A DNA stretch of 64,000 nucleotides from positions 62,001 to 126,000 of the forward strand of contig JAFUWN010000076.1 of the NCBI GenBank assembly GCA_017483465.1. Reading direction: 5' to 3'. The position numbers and the translations under genes are program-made. Shown here piece after piece: positions 34,721-43,273 of the stretch. Positions within the stretch are counted from its first letter, which is position 1. The number at the start of each line of letters is the position of its first letter. This stretch comes from Oscillospiraceae bacterium. Its GTDB lineage: Bacteria > Bacillota > Clostridia > Oscillospirales > Ruminococcaceae. The notes below the pieces were generated by a model. That model had not been told where the DNA came from and ran no database searches. It saw only the letters and a list, made by a program, of their open reading frames with translations.

Positions 34721-36877
34721 TTAATCAACCGAATGCATTCTGTCGGTCAGAGCCGATTTCTGCATGATTCTGAGCGGAATCAGAGAAGAGATCATCGCAG
34801 TTACAAGAGCGAATCCAACCGCAAGCAGAAGCCTCGGAACAGGTTCGGCATAGTTGATAATATCATCCATCGAGACAAGCACCGAACCATCACCGTCAAA
34901 GACTTCAAATAATTTCAGAAATCTCGCCGTGAGGAAGAATAAAATTTCTGTCAGGATAATCGAAATAACTCCGGCGGTCAGAGCATATTGCGAACATTCC
35001 AGAATGGTAATCCCGTAGAGCTGATTTTCTGCCATGCCCAGACTCTGGAGCGAGGCAATTTCGGCTTTCCGGTTGATGATTCCGGTCGAGATGATATTAA
35101 TCATGTTGATCAGGGCAATTAACATAAACATGATATTCATACAGTTCAGGCCAATCCGGACGGCAGACAGCATGGTTTCTTCCTGATGATGGATTTCATA
35201 AATATCCATAATCTGGTCAGCTGCGACAGTATCCAGAGATTTCAGGAAATCCAGAGCTTTGTCATGATCTTTGGTATCTGTCAGCACAGCGGAGAAATCG
35301 CCGTAATACCGGGATAAATGATATAACTCCTTTGCACTGTTCCGGTACAGATCAACAGAAGCATAGAGCCAGATATATCTTTCTGTACTGCCGGAGAGAT
35401 ATTTTTTTTCTGAATCCGGAATGCCTGTTTTCTGCATAATCGGATATGTGAAATTCTGTTCTTCCGTTTTAGCATTATCGCTTCCGTAACTTATGATTTT
35501 TTCTACGGTAAGCGTGTCATCTTCGAGAGGAATTTCAGAAGCATAGAGATAGCTTCCGGAATTTTTCAGCTCCTGATACGAAACAGGCGGATTGTTATTG
35601 AAATCCTGTAAATACTGATTTTCATTGACATAATTAATAAAAATCAATTTTTTATTCTCGTCTTCATTGACTCCGGTAACGGAGATATCTGCACAGATAT
35701 TCGTAAAATACGGCGATTCTTCGACTTTTTCAACAGTATCCAGATAGCCGTCCGCACCGGCAGTTTCTTTGGTAGGAACCATCAGATCAAACAGAAACTC
35801 TCCGTACATGTCATCCAGCATTCTGTCCGTGACCATTCCGGCTTTTTCGATGATAATCGAAGTCGAGGCAAACAGCACCATCGAGAGCACTAAAGACAGC
35901 ACTGTAATAATAAACCGTTTCGGCTGACGGCGGTTATTTCTCGAAGCAAGACGGCCTTTCCAGCCGAACAGCAGACCAAACAGAGAGAATTTCTTCACTT
36001 TCATGATCTGACTGCTCCGGCCGCTGATCGCCTGTACCGGAGTCATTTTAATGACTCTCATACCCGTTCCGTAGGCCGAGAATAACACCCATGCAAGGCC
36101 TGTAATCATGGCTGTGAGCAATAAAATCAAATTAATATGATAATGCAGTAAACTTTCCTGACCGTCATGCAGATAGGCTTCTGCTACTCCGCTGGACAGA
36201 ATCGCCTGAAATGCTCCGTAGCCTAAGCCCATGCCGATCAGACTGCCGATCGGTACGCCGATACAGGAGAGCATTAACCCCTCGAATGTGATCATTTTAA
36301 CAATCTGCTGGGGAGTCGCTCCGATCGACTGTAAGACTCCGAACTGTTTTTCTCTTTCTTTGGAAGAGATTTCAAAAGCCGTATCAATCACGAGTCTTAA
36401 TAATAACGCTAAGAAGATCACAAAGATATAAAATACGGCGAAGATCTGAGCGAATTCGGCACGGGCAGAGAGATCTTTCAAATCCAGCGTGATCAGCATT
36501 CTGTTGACTTCGAGCTGTTTTTTAGGGTCGATCTCCAGAGGTTCCCAGTAATTTTCAATATCAGCAAAATAATCATATTCTGTATAGTCTTTTAATAATA
36601 ATTCCACACTGCATGTATAATCTTTTTCTATCATCATATTGCAGTCAAATTCCGGAAGATTCAGAAGTGATTCTGCCTTGTCCTTAGTCAGATTCGTAAT
36701 CTTGTAATGATACGGAGCATTATCATAAATAATATCATGCATACAGGATAACAGTGTTGAAAATAACATAAATAACGCTGTCATCAGAGCCAGAGCCGCT
36801 GCAATACTGCAGATCGTCAGAATCGAATGTCGCTTCTGACGGAAAATGTATTTCTTAGCAAGAAGCTGTTCAAACAT
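34721..36877 (-). CDS. FtsX/MacB-type ABC transporter permease
   Basis: 718 residues. The ATG at 36877 is preferred over an in-frame TTG at 36883 because AGGGGG lies 7 nt before it; either way the start overlaps or abuts the ATPase stop. Two FtsX halves are seen: a helix near 20-45, a loop to about 140, three helices to about 275, then a helix near 325-345, a large outer domain (about 345-560) and three more helices. SIGATPQQIVKM and LQSLGMAENQL are the conserved FtsX contact segments. It pairs with the upstream ATPase as a peptide or lipid exporter or detoxification pump; substrate unknown. Confidence 0.88.
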   Translation of the reverse strand: MFEQLLAKKYIFRQKRHSILTICSIAAALALMTALFMLFSTLLSCMHDIIYDNAPYHYKITNLTKDKAESLLNLPEFDCNMMIEKDYTCSVELLLKDYTEYDYFADIENYWEPLEIDPKKQLEVNRMLITLDLKDLSARAEFAQIFAVFYIFVIFLALLLRLVIDTAFEISSKEREKQFGVLQSIGATPQQIVKMITFEGLMLSCIGVPIGSLIGMGLGYGAFQAILSSGVAEAYLHDGQESLLHYHINLILLLTAMITGLAWVLFSAYGTGMRVIKMTPVQAISGRSSQIMKVKKFSLFGLLFGWKGRLASRNNRRQPKRFIITVLSLVLSMVLFASTSIIIEKAGMVTDRMLDDMYGEFLFDLMVPTKETAGADGYLDTVEKVEESPYFTNICADISVTGVNEDENKKLIFINYVNENQYLQDFNNNPPVSYQELKNSGSYLYASEIPLEDDTLTVEKIISYGSDNAKTEEQNFTYPIMQKTGIPDSEKKYLSGSTERYIWLYASVDLYRNSAKELYHLSRYYGDFSAVLTDTKDHDKALDFLKSLDTVAADQIMDIYEIHHQEETMLSAVRIGLNCMNIMFMLIALINMINIISTGIINRKAEIASLQSLGMAENQLYGITILECSQYALTAGVISIILTEILFFLTARFLKLFEVFDGDGSVLVSMDDIINYAEPVPRLLLAVGFALVTAMISSLIPLRIMQKSALTDRMHSVD

Positions 36878-36879
36878 AG

Positions 36880-37569
36880 TCAAGCCCCCTGTCCTGTCAT
36901 GACATCCTGAATGATCTTACCGTCAGAAAGTGTCAGGATTCTGTCACATTGCAGAGCAATATTTTCATCATGGGTGATAATCAGCATAGTCTGACGGCGT
37001 TCCTGATTCGATTTCCGGAGAAGGGTCATAATTTCCATACTGTTTTTACTGTCAAGATTTCCGGTCGGCTCGTCTGCGAGGAGTACCGCCGGAGATGTAA
37101 ACAACGCTCTGCCGATGGAGACTCTCTGCTGCTGACCGCCGGATAACTGCGAGGGCAGATGTTTTCGGCGTTCGCTCAGACCCATCAGGGAAAGCATTTC
37201 CTCGACCTGAGCCGGATCGGGTTTTCTTCCGTCCATAAGCATGGGGAGTGTCATATTTTCCTCGGCATTGAGCACCGGAATCAGATTATAAAACTGATAA
37301 ATCAAGCCGACCTGCCGTCTGCGGAAGACTGCTAAATTTTTCTGATTCTGAGCGAAGACATCCTGCCCGTCAAGCCAGACTTTTCCGGAAGTCGGAGAAT
37401 CGACCGCCCCCAGAATATGCAGAAGTGTCGATTTTCCTGAGCCGGAAGCTCCGATGACGGCCGTCATCTGGCCTTTGGGAACAGTAAACGAAATATCGTC
37501 CAGAGCTTTGACCTGATTTTCACCGCTGCCGTAAGTTTTACATAAATTTTCGATTTTCAGAAATTCCAT
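36880..37569 (-). CDS. ABC transporter ATPase, LolD/MacB type
   Basis: 229 residues from the ATG at 37569 (a GTG at 37575 is also in frame). Walker A GASGSGKST, Q-loop YQFYNLIP, signature LSGGQQQRV, Walker B VLLADEPTGNLD and the switch His in LIITHD are all intact. It energises the downstream FtsX permease. AAGGAG precedes the start. The palindrome 37651-37666 and a -10 at 37613-37618 suggest activator-controlled expression. Confidence 0.93.
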   Translation of the reverse strand: MEFLKIENLCKTYGSGENQVKALDDISFTVPKGQMTAVIGASGSGKSTLLHILGAVDSPTSGKVWLDGQDVFAQNQKNLAVFRRRQVGLIYQFYNLIPVLNAEENMTLPMLMDGRKPDPAQVEEMLSLMGLSERRKHLPSQLSGGQQQRVSIGRALFTSPAVLLADEPTGNLDSKNSMEIMTLLRKSNQERRQTMLIITHDENIALQCDRILTLSDGKIIQDVMTGQGA

Positions 37570-37612
37570 AATCACACATCTCCTTACATGAATTATTCTT
37601 GATCTTGTAGTT

Positions 37613-37618
37613 ATTATA
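37613..37618 (-). promoter_or_regulatory. -10 box of the ABC exporter operon
   Basis: TATAAT on the minus strand. At the 17-nt spacing the -35 would be ACATGC, a poor match, as expected for a promoter that needs an activator. Confidence 0.55.
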
Positions 37619-37650
37619 ATACAGAAAAATAACAGGCATGTTTCAGAAAT

Positions 37651-37666
37651 CTTACAGATCTGTAAG
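37651..37666 (-). promoter_or_regulatory. Perfect 16-bp palindrome, probable response-regulator operator
   Basis: CTTACAGATCTGTAAG is its own reverse complement. Its core TTACA-N4-TGTAA fits the pattern reported for BceR-like regulators of peptide-resistance ABC transporters. It lies just upstream of the expected -35 position of the ABC exporter operon. The same pattern was not noticed upstream of the two-component genes at 24.9 kb. Confidence 0.65.
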
Positions 37667-37756
37667 ATAATCAGTAAAATTTATCTGAAAAATCAACAAT
37701 ATTCACAAAAAATGGCAATGTATCTTGTTGTTTTCTACGAAAAATAACTGAATTGC

Positions 37757-37785
37757 TTGATTTTAAGATGATTTTATGCTATAAT
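37757..37785 (+). promoter_or_regulatory. Promoter of the LRR-dockerin gene
   Basis: TTGATT (37757-37762), 17-nt spacer, TATAAT (37780-37785) with extended TGC. Confidence 0.82.
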
Positions 37786-37848
37786 AAATTTATGCTCAGA
37801 GAGCATTTCTTATCTGAGTAAATTAAGAGTTTGGAAGAAGGATTATTT

Positions 37849-40800
37849 ATGAAAAAGAAACTTGCAGCTGTGCTTGCAGTTCTCTGTGTCATGGGGACGG
37901 GTGCGGCTCTGCCTGCCTTTACAGGATCAGAATCTCCGGTCAGCAGCAGTATTGCCATTACTGCCGCCGCAGCTACCACAACTGATGTTCCTGTTGCGGG
38001 TATAAATGCCGGGAAGTACAGCTATGCTTATGCTGATACGTCTGTTTATCCGCAGGCGGCTGCGGCTGTGTCAAAAACAAACTGGACGGCTGAAAACGGT
38101 AATGAGTATAGCCTTTATAAAGTAACGATCAGCGGCTATAACGATGCCGGCAAGAAAGAAACCGTTGCTTACAGCTATCAGATCGGCCTGAAAACAATCA
38201 AGAATACGACACTTGATACAATTGCAAACGAAACGGTAACCATTCCGGATACGGTAAAAGAAACTTTTGATGCAGCTGTCGCAAAAGACGTTGCTGCACA
38301 GATTACCGCCGAAAAGAAAGCCGGAACGCTGACAGAGGCCGATGAACAAAAACGTACCGAAGAACTGACAGCTGAATTATCGAAATATATTACAGCCAAG
38401 AAAGTAACACTCATCGGTGACAATGCCTATAAAGGCTCTTACCTGAAAACCGTTGACCTGACCGGTATCGAATATATCGGCAAGAGTGCATTCCAGAGCT
38501 GTCAGTATATTACAGAAATTGAAATTCCGGCTTCTGTAAAATTTGTGGGCGACAGTGCCTTTGCAAGCAGCGGTCTGAAAACTCTGAATGTCAAGAATGA
38601 AATGCCTGTGATTCCGGCCTCTCTGTGTACGGCAACCAATCTGACAAGCATTACATTTGCACATCCGGAATTTATCAGAACCATCGGAGCATCGGCATTT
38701 AAAGATACTCCGGTAGAAAAGCCGATCTTCCAGGACTGGGGCAAGGCTTCCGGCTATGAACCGCTGACGGTTGATGACAGTGCTTATGAAAACTGTACTG
38801 CAATTCAGACCGTTGCAATGTCCGATAATGTATTGATTTTAAATAAAAATGTATTCAAGGGCTGTACCAGCATTACCGACTTGACATTCGGCGTGAATAC
38901 TCTGGGTGCAGATTCCGGCTCTTTTGAAGGCTGTACTTCTCTGGTGAATATCAAATTCAATGATGTTATGCAGGCTCTCGGCGGCGGTGCGTTCAAGAAC
39001 TGTACTGCTCTGGAAAAAGTCGGCGGTTTCCCGGCAACCATAAAAGACTGGGAACCCTATGGCAGTGCAACAGGCTGGGGCTTCGGCAACAGTATGTTTT
39101 CCGGCTGCACGGCTCTGAGAGAAGTCGAATATCCGCCGAGTGTCACACAGATTCTTGACGGTGCATTCTCCGGCTGTACCAATCTTTCTGCTGTTTATAA
39201 AAATACCGCAGACCGCAAGGCCGGCACAGCAACAGATTCTACCATCGTATTAGTAGACAAAAGTGCATTCTCCGGCTGTATCACACTGGAAACAGTCAAC
39301 TATCCGAATGCGACCAGGATTGCCGATTCTGCTTTCTCCGGCTGTACCGGACTGAAAGATTTCAAGGCTGAAAAGTGCGAAGAACTCGGAGCAAGTGCAC
39401 TGAGCGGCTGCACCGCTATGACAAGTTTTACAGCCGGCACGAAAACTGCCACCGGCAGATGTACATCAGTCGGCAGCAATGCTTTGCAGAAATGCACAAG
39501 CATGACAGAAATCACCCTGCTTTCCGACAGTTATGGCACATCTGTCTTTAAAGACTGCTCGGCAGCAGAAACTATTACAATCTATTCTGTCGGCATGGAA
39601 AAAACACCGGACGGCTTCTTCACAGGCTGTACTGCACTCAAGACAGTCAAAGATCCGGAAAAGGCTACGGCATTGGACGAAGTGACGATTTTAAGCCCGA
39701 GCACGTTTGCAGACTGTGCTTCTCTGACTGCAATTAATCTTCCGGCTCTGAGAATTATCGAAGACAGTGCATTCTCCGGCTGTAAGGAATTAACCAAGAT
39801 TTCTGACAGCGGCAATGCCATCAAAGCAGAAAACTACGGTTCCAAGTGCTTCTATGGCTGTGAAAAGCTGGATATTACCGTAACTGGTGATATTTATACA
39901 ATCGGTGCTTCTGCATTCCAGAAGAGCGGTGTTTCTGCCGTGAATATCACCGGTATGGCCGGCGGTACTGTCGTAATCGGCAATTCTGCCTTTGCGGATT
40001 GTCCGGCATTGGCAAAAGCTACCATCATGGCCGGCGATGCTGCTAAATTCTCTGTAGGCACAGGCCTGTTTACGAATGATACGGCTCTGAAAACAGTTAC
40101 TTACGAGGGCAATCAGATTCTTTCCAATATGTTCAAGGGTTGTACATTACTTTCTGTGATCAATACAAATGCTACTTCTATTAAAGCAAGTGCCTTTGAA
40201 GACTGTTCGGCTCTGACCGCTGTCAAGACGATTGACGGAAAGGATAATATCATTGCTTCTGATATCGGCAGTGCGGCATTTAAAAACTGTGCAAGTCTGA
40301 CTGTAATTCCTTCCAATGAAGCTACTGCATTTGACGGCAGCTCCAATTTCGCAGGCTGTACCTCTCTGACATCTGCCGGAAAAATCAGCAAAATAATGCC
40401 CAGCATGTTCGCAGACTGCACTTCACTGAATGATATTATTCTGGAAGGTATCTCTGACATTCCGGACAAGGCTTTCCAGAATTGTACCGGACTGACAAAG
40501 ATCAATCTTGATCTCCAGAAGCTCGGCAATATCGGTGCAAATGCCTTTGCAGGCTGTTCCGGTCTGACTGATGTGACAATTGCCAATGCCGTAGCAGTAA
40601 AAACCTCTGCATTTGCAAACTGCACACAGCTGAAGAATCTGGAAGTGGAAGCCGATTCCATTGCCGCTACTGCATTCCAGAATGATGAAAGCTTACAGAA
40701 AGCAACGATTTCTACCAATACTATCGGAAAATCTGCTTTCTCCGGCTGTGCGGCTCTGACTCCGACCGGTCTGGTTCTGAAAAATACAGATACCCATACT

Positions 40801-41298
40801 TTAGTGGATATTGGTGCAAGTGCTTTTGCGAACTGCCCGGCTCTGACTGCTGCAGTTGTACCCAGCGTTGCTGATTCTGATCTCCCGACTATCGGTTCAA
40901 AGGCATTCGGCTATAATGCGAATAAAGCAATTGAAAACTTCTACATGGTCGGAGCAAAAGGCTCTTCTGCAGAAGAATATGCAACTGCAAACAAATTCGG
41001 CTTTGCTACTTCGTTAGATCAGGTTCCGGAAGGCCCCCAGACACAGCCGACGGAAACCGAAACCAAGCCGACTGAAACATCTCCTTCCGGCGAGGAATAC
41101 GCTAAGGGCGATGTGGACGGAAGCGGTAAGGTCGATATTCTGGACGTTATCTCCATCAACAGAGCAGTCCTCGGTAAAGACAAGCTGACCGATGCCCAGA
41201 ATAAAGCCGCTGATATCAATAACAGCGGTACACCAGATTCTGCCGACTCTCTGGCGATTATGAAGTTTATCGTTGGTATGCTGTCTTCTCTGGATTAA
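37849..41298 (+). CDS. Secreted BspA-like leucine-rich-repeat protein with type I dockerin
   Basis: 1149 residues from the ATG at 37849; an upstream TTG in frame is ignored because GAAGGAT sits just before the ATG. Signal peptide, then a unique region (about 40-190), then over thirty LRR_5 (BspA/TpLRR) units with the phrase AFSGCTxL recurring to about residue 1050. A Thr/Pro linker precedes a type I dockerin (about 1085-1149: GDVDGSGKVDILDV, ADINNSGTPDSADSL). The LRR stack is a binding scaffold; with a dockerin it can be placed on a cellulosome, perhaps for substrate or protein binding (inference). Confidence 0.9.
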   Translation: MKKKLAAVLAVLCVMGTGAALPAFTGSESPVSSSIAITAAAATTTDVPVAGINAGKYSYAYADTSVYPQAAAAVSKTNWTAENGNEYSLYKVTISGYNDAGKKETVAYSYQIGLKTIKNTTLDTIANETVTIPDTVKETFDAAVAKDVAAQITAEKKAGTLTEADEQKRTEELTAELSKYITAKKVTLIGDNAYKGSYLKTVDLTGIEYIGKSAFQSCQYITEIEIPASVKFVGDSAFASSGLKTLNVKNEMPVIPASLCTATNLTSITFAHPEFIRTIGASAFKDTPVEKPIFQDWGKASGYEPLTVDDSAYENCTAIQTVAMSDNVLILNKNVFKGCTSITDLTFGVNTLGADSGSFEGCTSLVNIKFNDVMQALGGGAFKNCTALEKVGGFPATIKDWEPYGSATGWGFGNSMFSGCTALREVEYPPSVTQILDGAFSGCTNLSAVYKNTADRKAGTATDSTIVLVDKSAFSGCITLETVNYPNATRIADSAFSGCTGLKDFKAEKCEELGASALSGCTAMTSFTAGTKTATGRCTSVGSNALQKCTSMTEITLLSDSYGTSVFKDCSAAETITIYSVGMEKTPDGFFTGCTALKTVKDPEKATALDEVTILSPSTFADCASLTAINLPALRIIEDSAFSGCKELTKISDSGNAIKAENYGSKCFYGCEKLDITVTGDIYTIGASAFQKSGVSAVNITGMAGGTVVIGNSAFADCPALAKATIMAGDAAKFSVGTGLFTNDTALKTVTYEGNQILSNMFKGCTLLSVINTNATSIKASAFEDCSALTAVKTIDGKDNIIASDIGSAAFKNCASLTVIPSNEATAFDGSSNFAGCTSLTSAGKISKIMPSMFADCTSLNDIILEGISDIPDKAFQNCTGLTKINLDLQKLGNIGANAFAGCSGLTDVTIANAVAVKTSAFANCTQLKNLEVEADSIAATAFQNDESLQKATISTNTIGKSAFSGCAALTPTGLVLKNTDTHTLVDIGASAFANCPALTAAVVPSVADSDLPTIGSKAFGYNANKAIENFYMVGAKGSSAEEYATANKFGFATSLDQVPEGPQTQPTETETKPTETSPSGEEYAKGDVDGSGKVDILDVISINRAVLGKDKLTDAQNKAADINNSGTPDSADSLAIMKFIVGMLSSLD

Positions 41299-41321
41299 TC
41301 GCATAATGCATTAAAAATCAT

Positions 41322-41349
41322 AAAACTCCGTGAAATCTCACGGAGTTTT
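41322..41349. terminator. Bidirectional terminator between LRR and flavin-cluster genes
   Basis: Perfect 12-bp stem AAAACTCCGTGA/TCACGGAGTTTT with loop AATC. It overlaps the last codons of the minus-strand Gx transporter gene. Confidence 0.85.
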
Positions 41350-41841
41350 ATTTGTTTGTGACATACGGTTCACAACCAGCTGAGCACAGAGGCCTGTAAA
41401 TGCTCCGGCGATACTGCCGGAGAGAATCAGCACAGGCAGATAAGACATCACAGCTGTTGACTGCATGATCAGCACAGCGGCAAGAATCTGCCCTGTATTA
41501 TGAAGCATTGCCCCCAGAATACTGCAAAGCCAGATATATTTCAATTTCAGAAATCTGCTGATCAGAATCATACCGAGCAGACAGAAAAACGCTCCGGAAA
41601 CACTGTACAGCAGAGCACTCATATTTCCGCTGAACATAGCTCCCAGAATAATCCGGCAGGCAACGAGCATAGCCGTTTCTGACGGACGGTAAACAAATAC
41701 GGCATAGACAGTAATAATATTTGCCAGTCCTAATTTGACCCCCGGAACCGGAACAATATCCGGAAACCGCATTTCAATCACAAAGATAATCAGGGCAAGT
41801 GCCGTCAGCAAGGCGAGTTCTGTTAATTTTTTCAGTTTCAA
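41338..41841 (-). CDS. Gx transporter family membrane protein (HepS-I/EetB-like)
   Basis: 167 residues, about five or six membrane helices (LALLTALALII, VKLGLANIITVYAVF, SALLYSVSGAFFCLLGM, GAMLHNTGQILAAVLIM). The start chosen is TTG at 41841: AGGGGGA lies 8-9 nt upstream and it follows the NusG-II stop by one base; the ATG at 41865 has no ribosome site. PGVKLGLANI is the family signature. The family is annotated as heptaprenyl-diphosphate-synthase component I or Gx transporter, and as I recall includes EetB of the Listeria electron-transfer locus. Here it sits with NusG-II, ApbE and an FMN-bind protein. Confidence 0.82.
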   Translation of the reverse strand: MKLKKLTELALLTALALIIFVIEMRFPDIVPVPGVKLGLANIITVYAVFVYRPSETAMLVACRIILGAMFSGNMSALLYSVSGAFFCLLGMILISRFLKLKYIWLCSILGAMLHNTGQILAAVLIMQSTAVMSYLPVLILSGSIAGAFTGLCAQLVVNRMSQTNKTP

Positions 41842-41842
41842 A

Positions 41843-42199
41843 TCAGGATTCCCCCTCTTCGGCATATCGGATAATCAGCTTGTGAGGCAGACAGACAATC
41901 GGAAGCGTTTCCGATTTCAGAACACCGGTTCTGATACAAGTCTGATCAGGGCAGTCCGCTTCGGAAATACAGATTTCATGATTCTGAATTTTAATGATAT
42001 TATAATGATTCTGATAGTTGATTTTAATTTCCTGATCTTCGGCAGTTTCGAGATCAATATTATAAATAATCTGATTCTCCTGAATAATCAGCACATGCTT
42101 TCCGGAGGGTTTCCGGAAGCTCCGGACGGTATAGATCACACAGAAAATCAGAATGATGATCATAATAATTATTATGATCATGATTTTTTTATGTTTCAT
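41843..42199 (-). CDS. NusG domain II-containing membrane-anchored protein (EetA-like)
   Basis: 118 residues. One N-terminal membrane helix (about 6-25) followed by a NusG_II domain outside the membrane: a small beta domain with EICISEADCPDQTCIRTG and the closing IVCLPHKLII. Cys pairs (ADCPDQTC and VCLP) are typical. GAGGTGATC precedes the ATG, which overlaps the ApbE gene by 11 nt. In other Firmicutes this family lies beside Gx transporters and FMN-bind proteins in flavin-based electron-transfer loci. Confidence 0.85.
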   Translation of the reverse strand: MKHKKIMIIIIIMIIILIFCVIYTVRSFRKPSGKHVLIIQENQIIYNIDLETAEDQEIKINYQNHYNIIKIQNHEICISEADCPDQTCIRTGVLKSETLPIVCLPHKLIIRYAEEGES

Positions 42200-43226
42200 G
42201 AGAGATCACCTCAACCGGAAAAGAACTCAGATTCTGAAAATTTTCCTGTATTCCCTCAGAAAGCAGGATTTTTCCGGTATCTGTGACAAGAATCATCTCG
42301 AAATTGTCAGACTTCTGATAATGCTGTACTGCCTGTTCCGTACCCTCAGCGAATAAGGCCGTGGAAAGTCCGTCACAGAGCAGTCCGCTTTCTCCGATAA
42401 TTGTGACGGAGAGCAGTCCGTTATCCGCCGGATAACCGTCTTTCGGGTCAAGAATATGCCAGTAGATGTCGCCGTCATCGCTGATAAAATATCTCTCGTA
42501 ATTGCCGGATGTGATCACAGCTTGATTCTCGATCTTGACAATTCCGAAATTCTCATCCGGAGCAAACGGATTCACAATCCCGACAGTCCATAAAGAACCA
42601 TCCGGCTTCCGGCCGAGTGCCTGGACATTTCCGCCGAGATTCACGATCGCCGATTCTGCCTGACAGCTCTTGTATAATGCAATCAGCTGATCACTGGTAT
42701 AGCCTTTCGCCAGAGAGCCGAAATCAATCTGAACATGCTCCGGAATCCTGACTTGATTTTCCTCAAGCTGAATCTGTGTATAATCGACATAAGATAATAA
42801 ATTTTTCAGTGTATCGTCATCCGGAACCTGATAATTTCCGGTCGTAAAGCCCCATTCTTTCAGAACCGGATAGACAGTAATATCCAGAGCACCATGACTT
42901 TCCGAACCGATCAGCATAGCTTCCTGAAGCAGATTCGCTGTATGATCGGAGATATCGACAAAATTTCCGGCATTCTGATTGATACGGCTGGTATCGCTGT
43001 CCGGATTCGTGACGGAGAATAATTTCTCCAGATCAGAGATCAGCACAGCGGATTCATCCAGAGCCGTATCGCCGTCCGCACACCAAACTTTCAGATTCAT
43101 GTAAGTATCCATAGCGAACAGATCACGGACGGCCGGTTCTTCCGGGATTTCGGCTTTTTTCTCCGGACTGCACCCTGTCAGGAAAACAGATAGTAATAAT
43201 AATATAATTATTTTTTTAAATTTCAT
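42189..43226 (-). CDS. apbE: FAD:protein FMN transferase (ApbE lipoprotein)
   Basis: 345 residues from the ATG at 43226; it opens a lipoprotein signal with lipobox LTGC (Cys about 19). ApbE features: FAMDTYMNLKVW, SRINQNAG, LDITVYPVLKEWGF, IDFGSLAKGYTSD, NLGGNVQALGRK and the late ADNGLLSVTIIG region. The enzyme moves FMN from FAD onto a Thr of FMN-bind domains outside the membrane. A target, SGST in the fused protein encoded just upstream, is in the same cluster. Own promoter at 43243-43271. Confidence 0.93.
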   Translation of the reverse strand: MKFKKIIILLLLSVFLTGCSPEKKAEIPEEPAVRDLFAMDTYMNLKVWCADGDTALDESAVLISDLEKLFSVTNPDSDTSRINQNAGNFVDISDHTANLLQEAMLIGSESHGALDITVYPVLKEWGFTTGNYQVPDDDTLKNLLSYVDYTQIQLEENQVRIPEHVQIDFGSLAKGYTSDQLIALYKSCQAESAIVNLGGNVQALGRKPDGSLWTVGIVNPFAPDENFGIVKIENQAVITSGNYERYFISDDGDIYWHILDPKDGYPADNGLLSVTIIGESGLLCDGLSTALFAEGTEQAVQHYQKSDNFEMILVTDTGKILLSEGIQENFQNLSSFPVEVISHET

Positions 43227-43242
43227 AAACAGCACCCTTATT

Positions 43243-43271
43243 ATTATAGCATATCCGGAAAATTTATGCAA
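43243..43271 (-). promoter_or_regulatory. Promoter of the apbE-NusG_II-Gx operon
   Basis: Minus strand TTGCAT (43271-43266), 17-nt spacer, TATAAT (43248-43243) with extended TGC. The -35 nearly touches the stop codon of the upstream gene. Confidence 0.8.
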
Positions 43272-43273
43272 GC

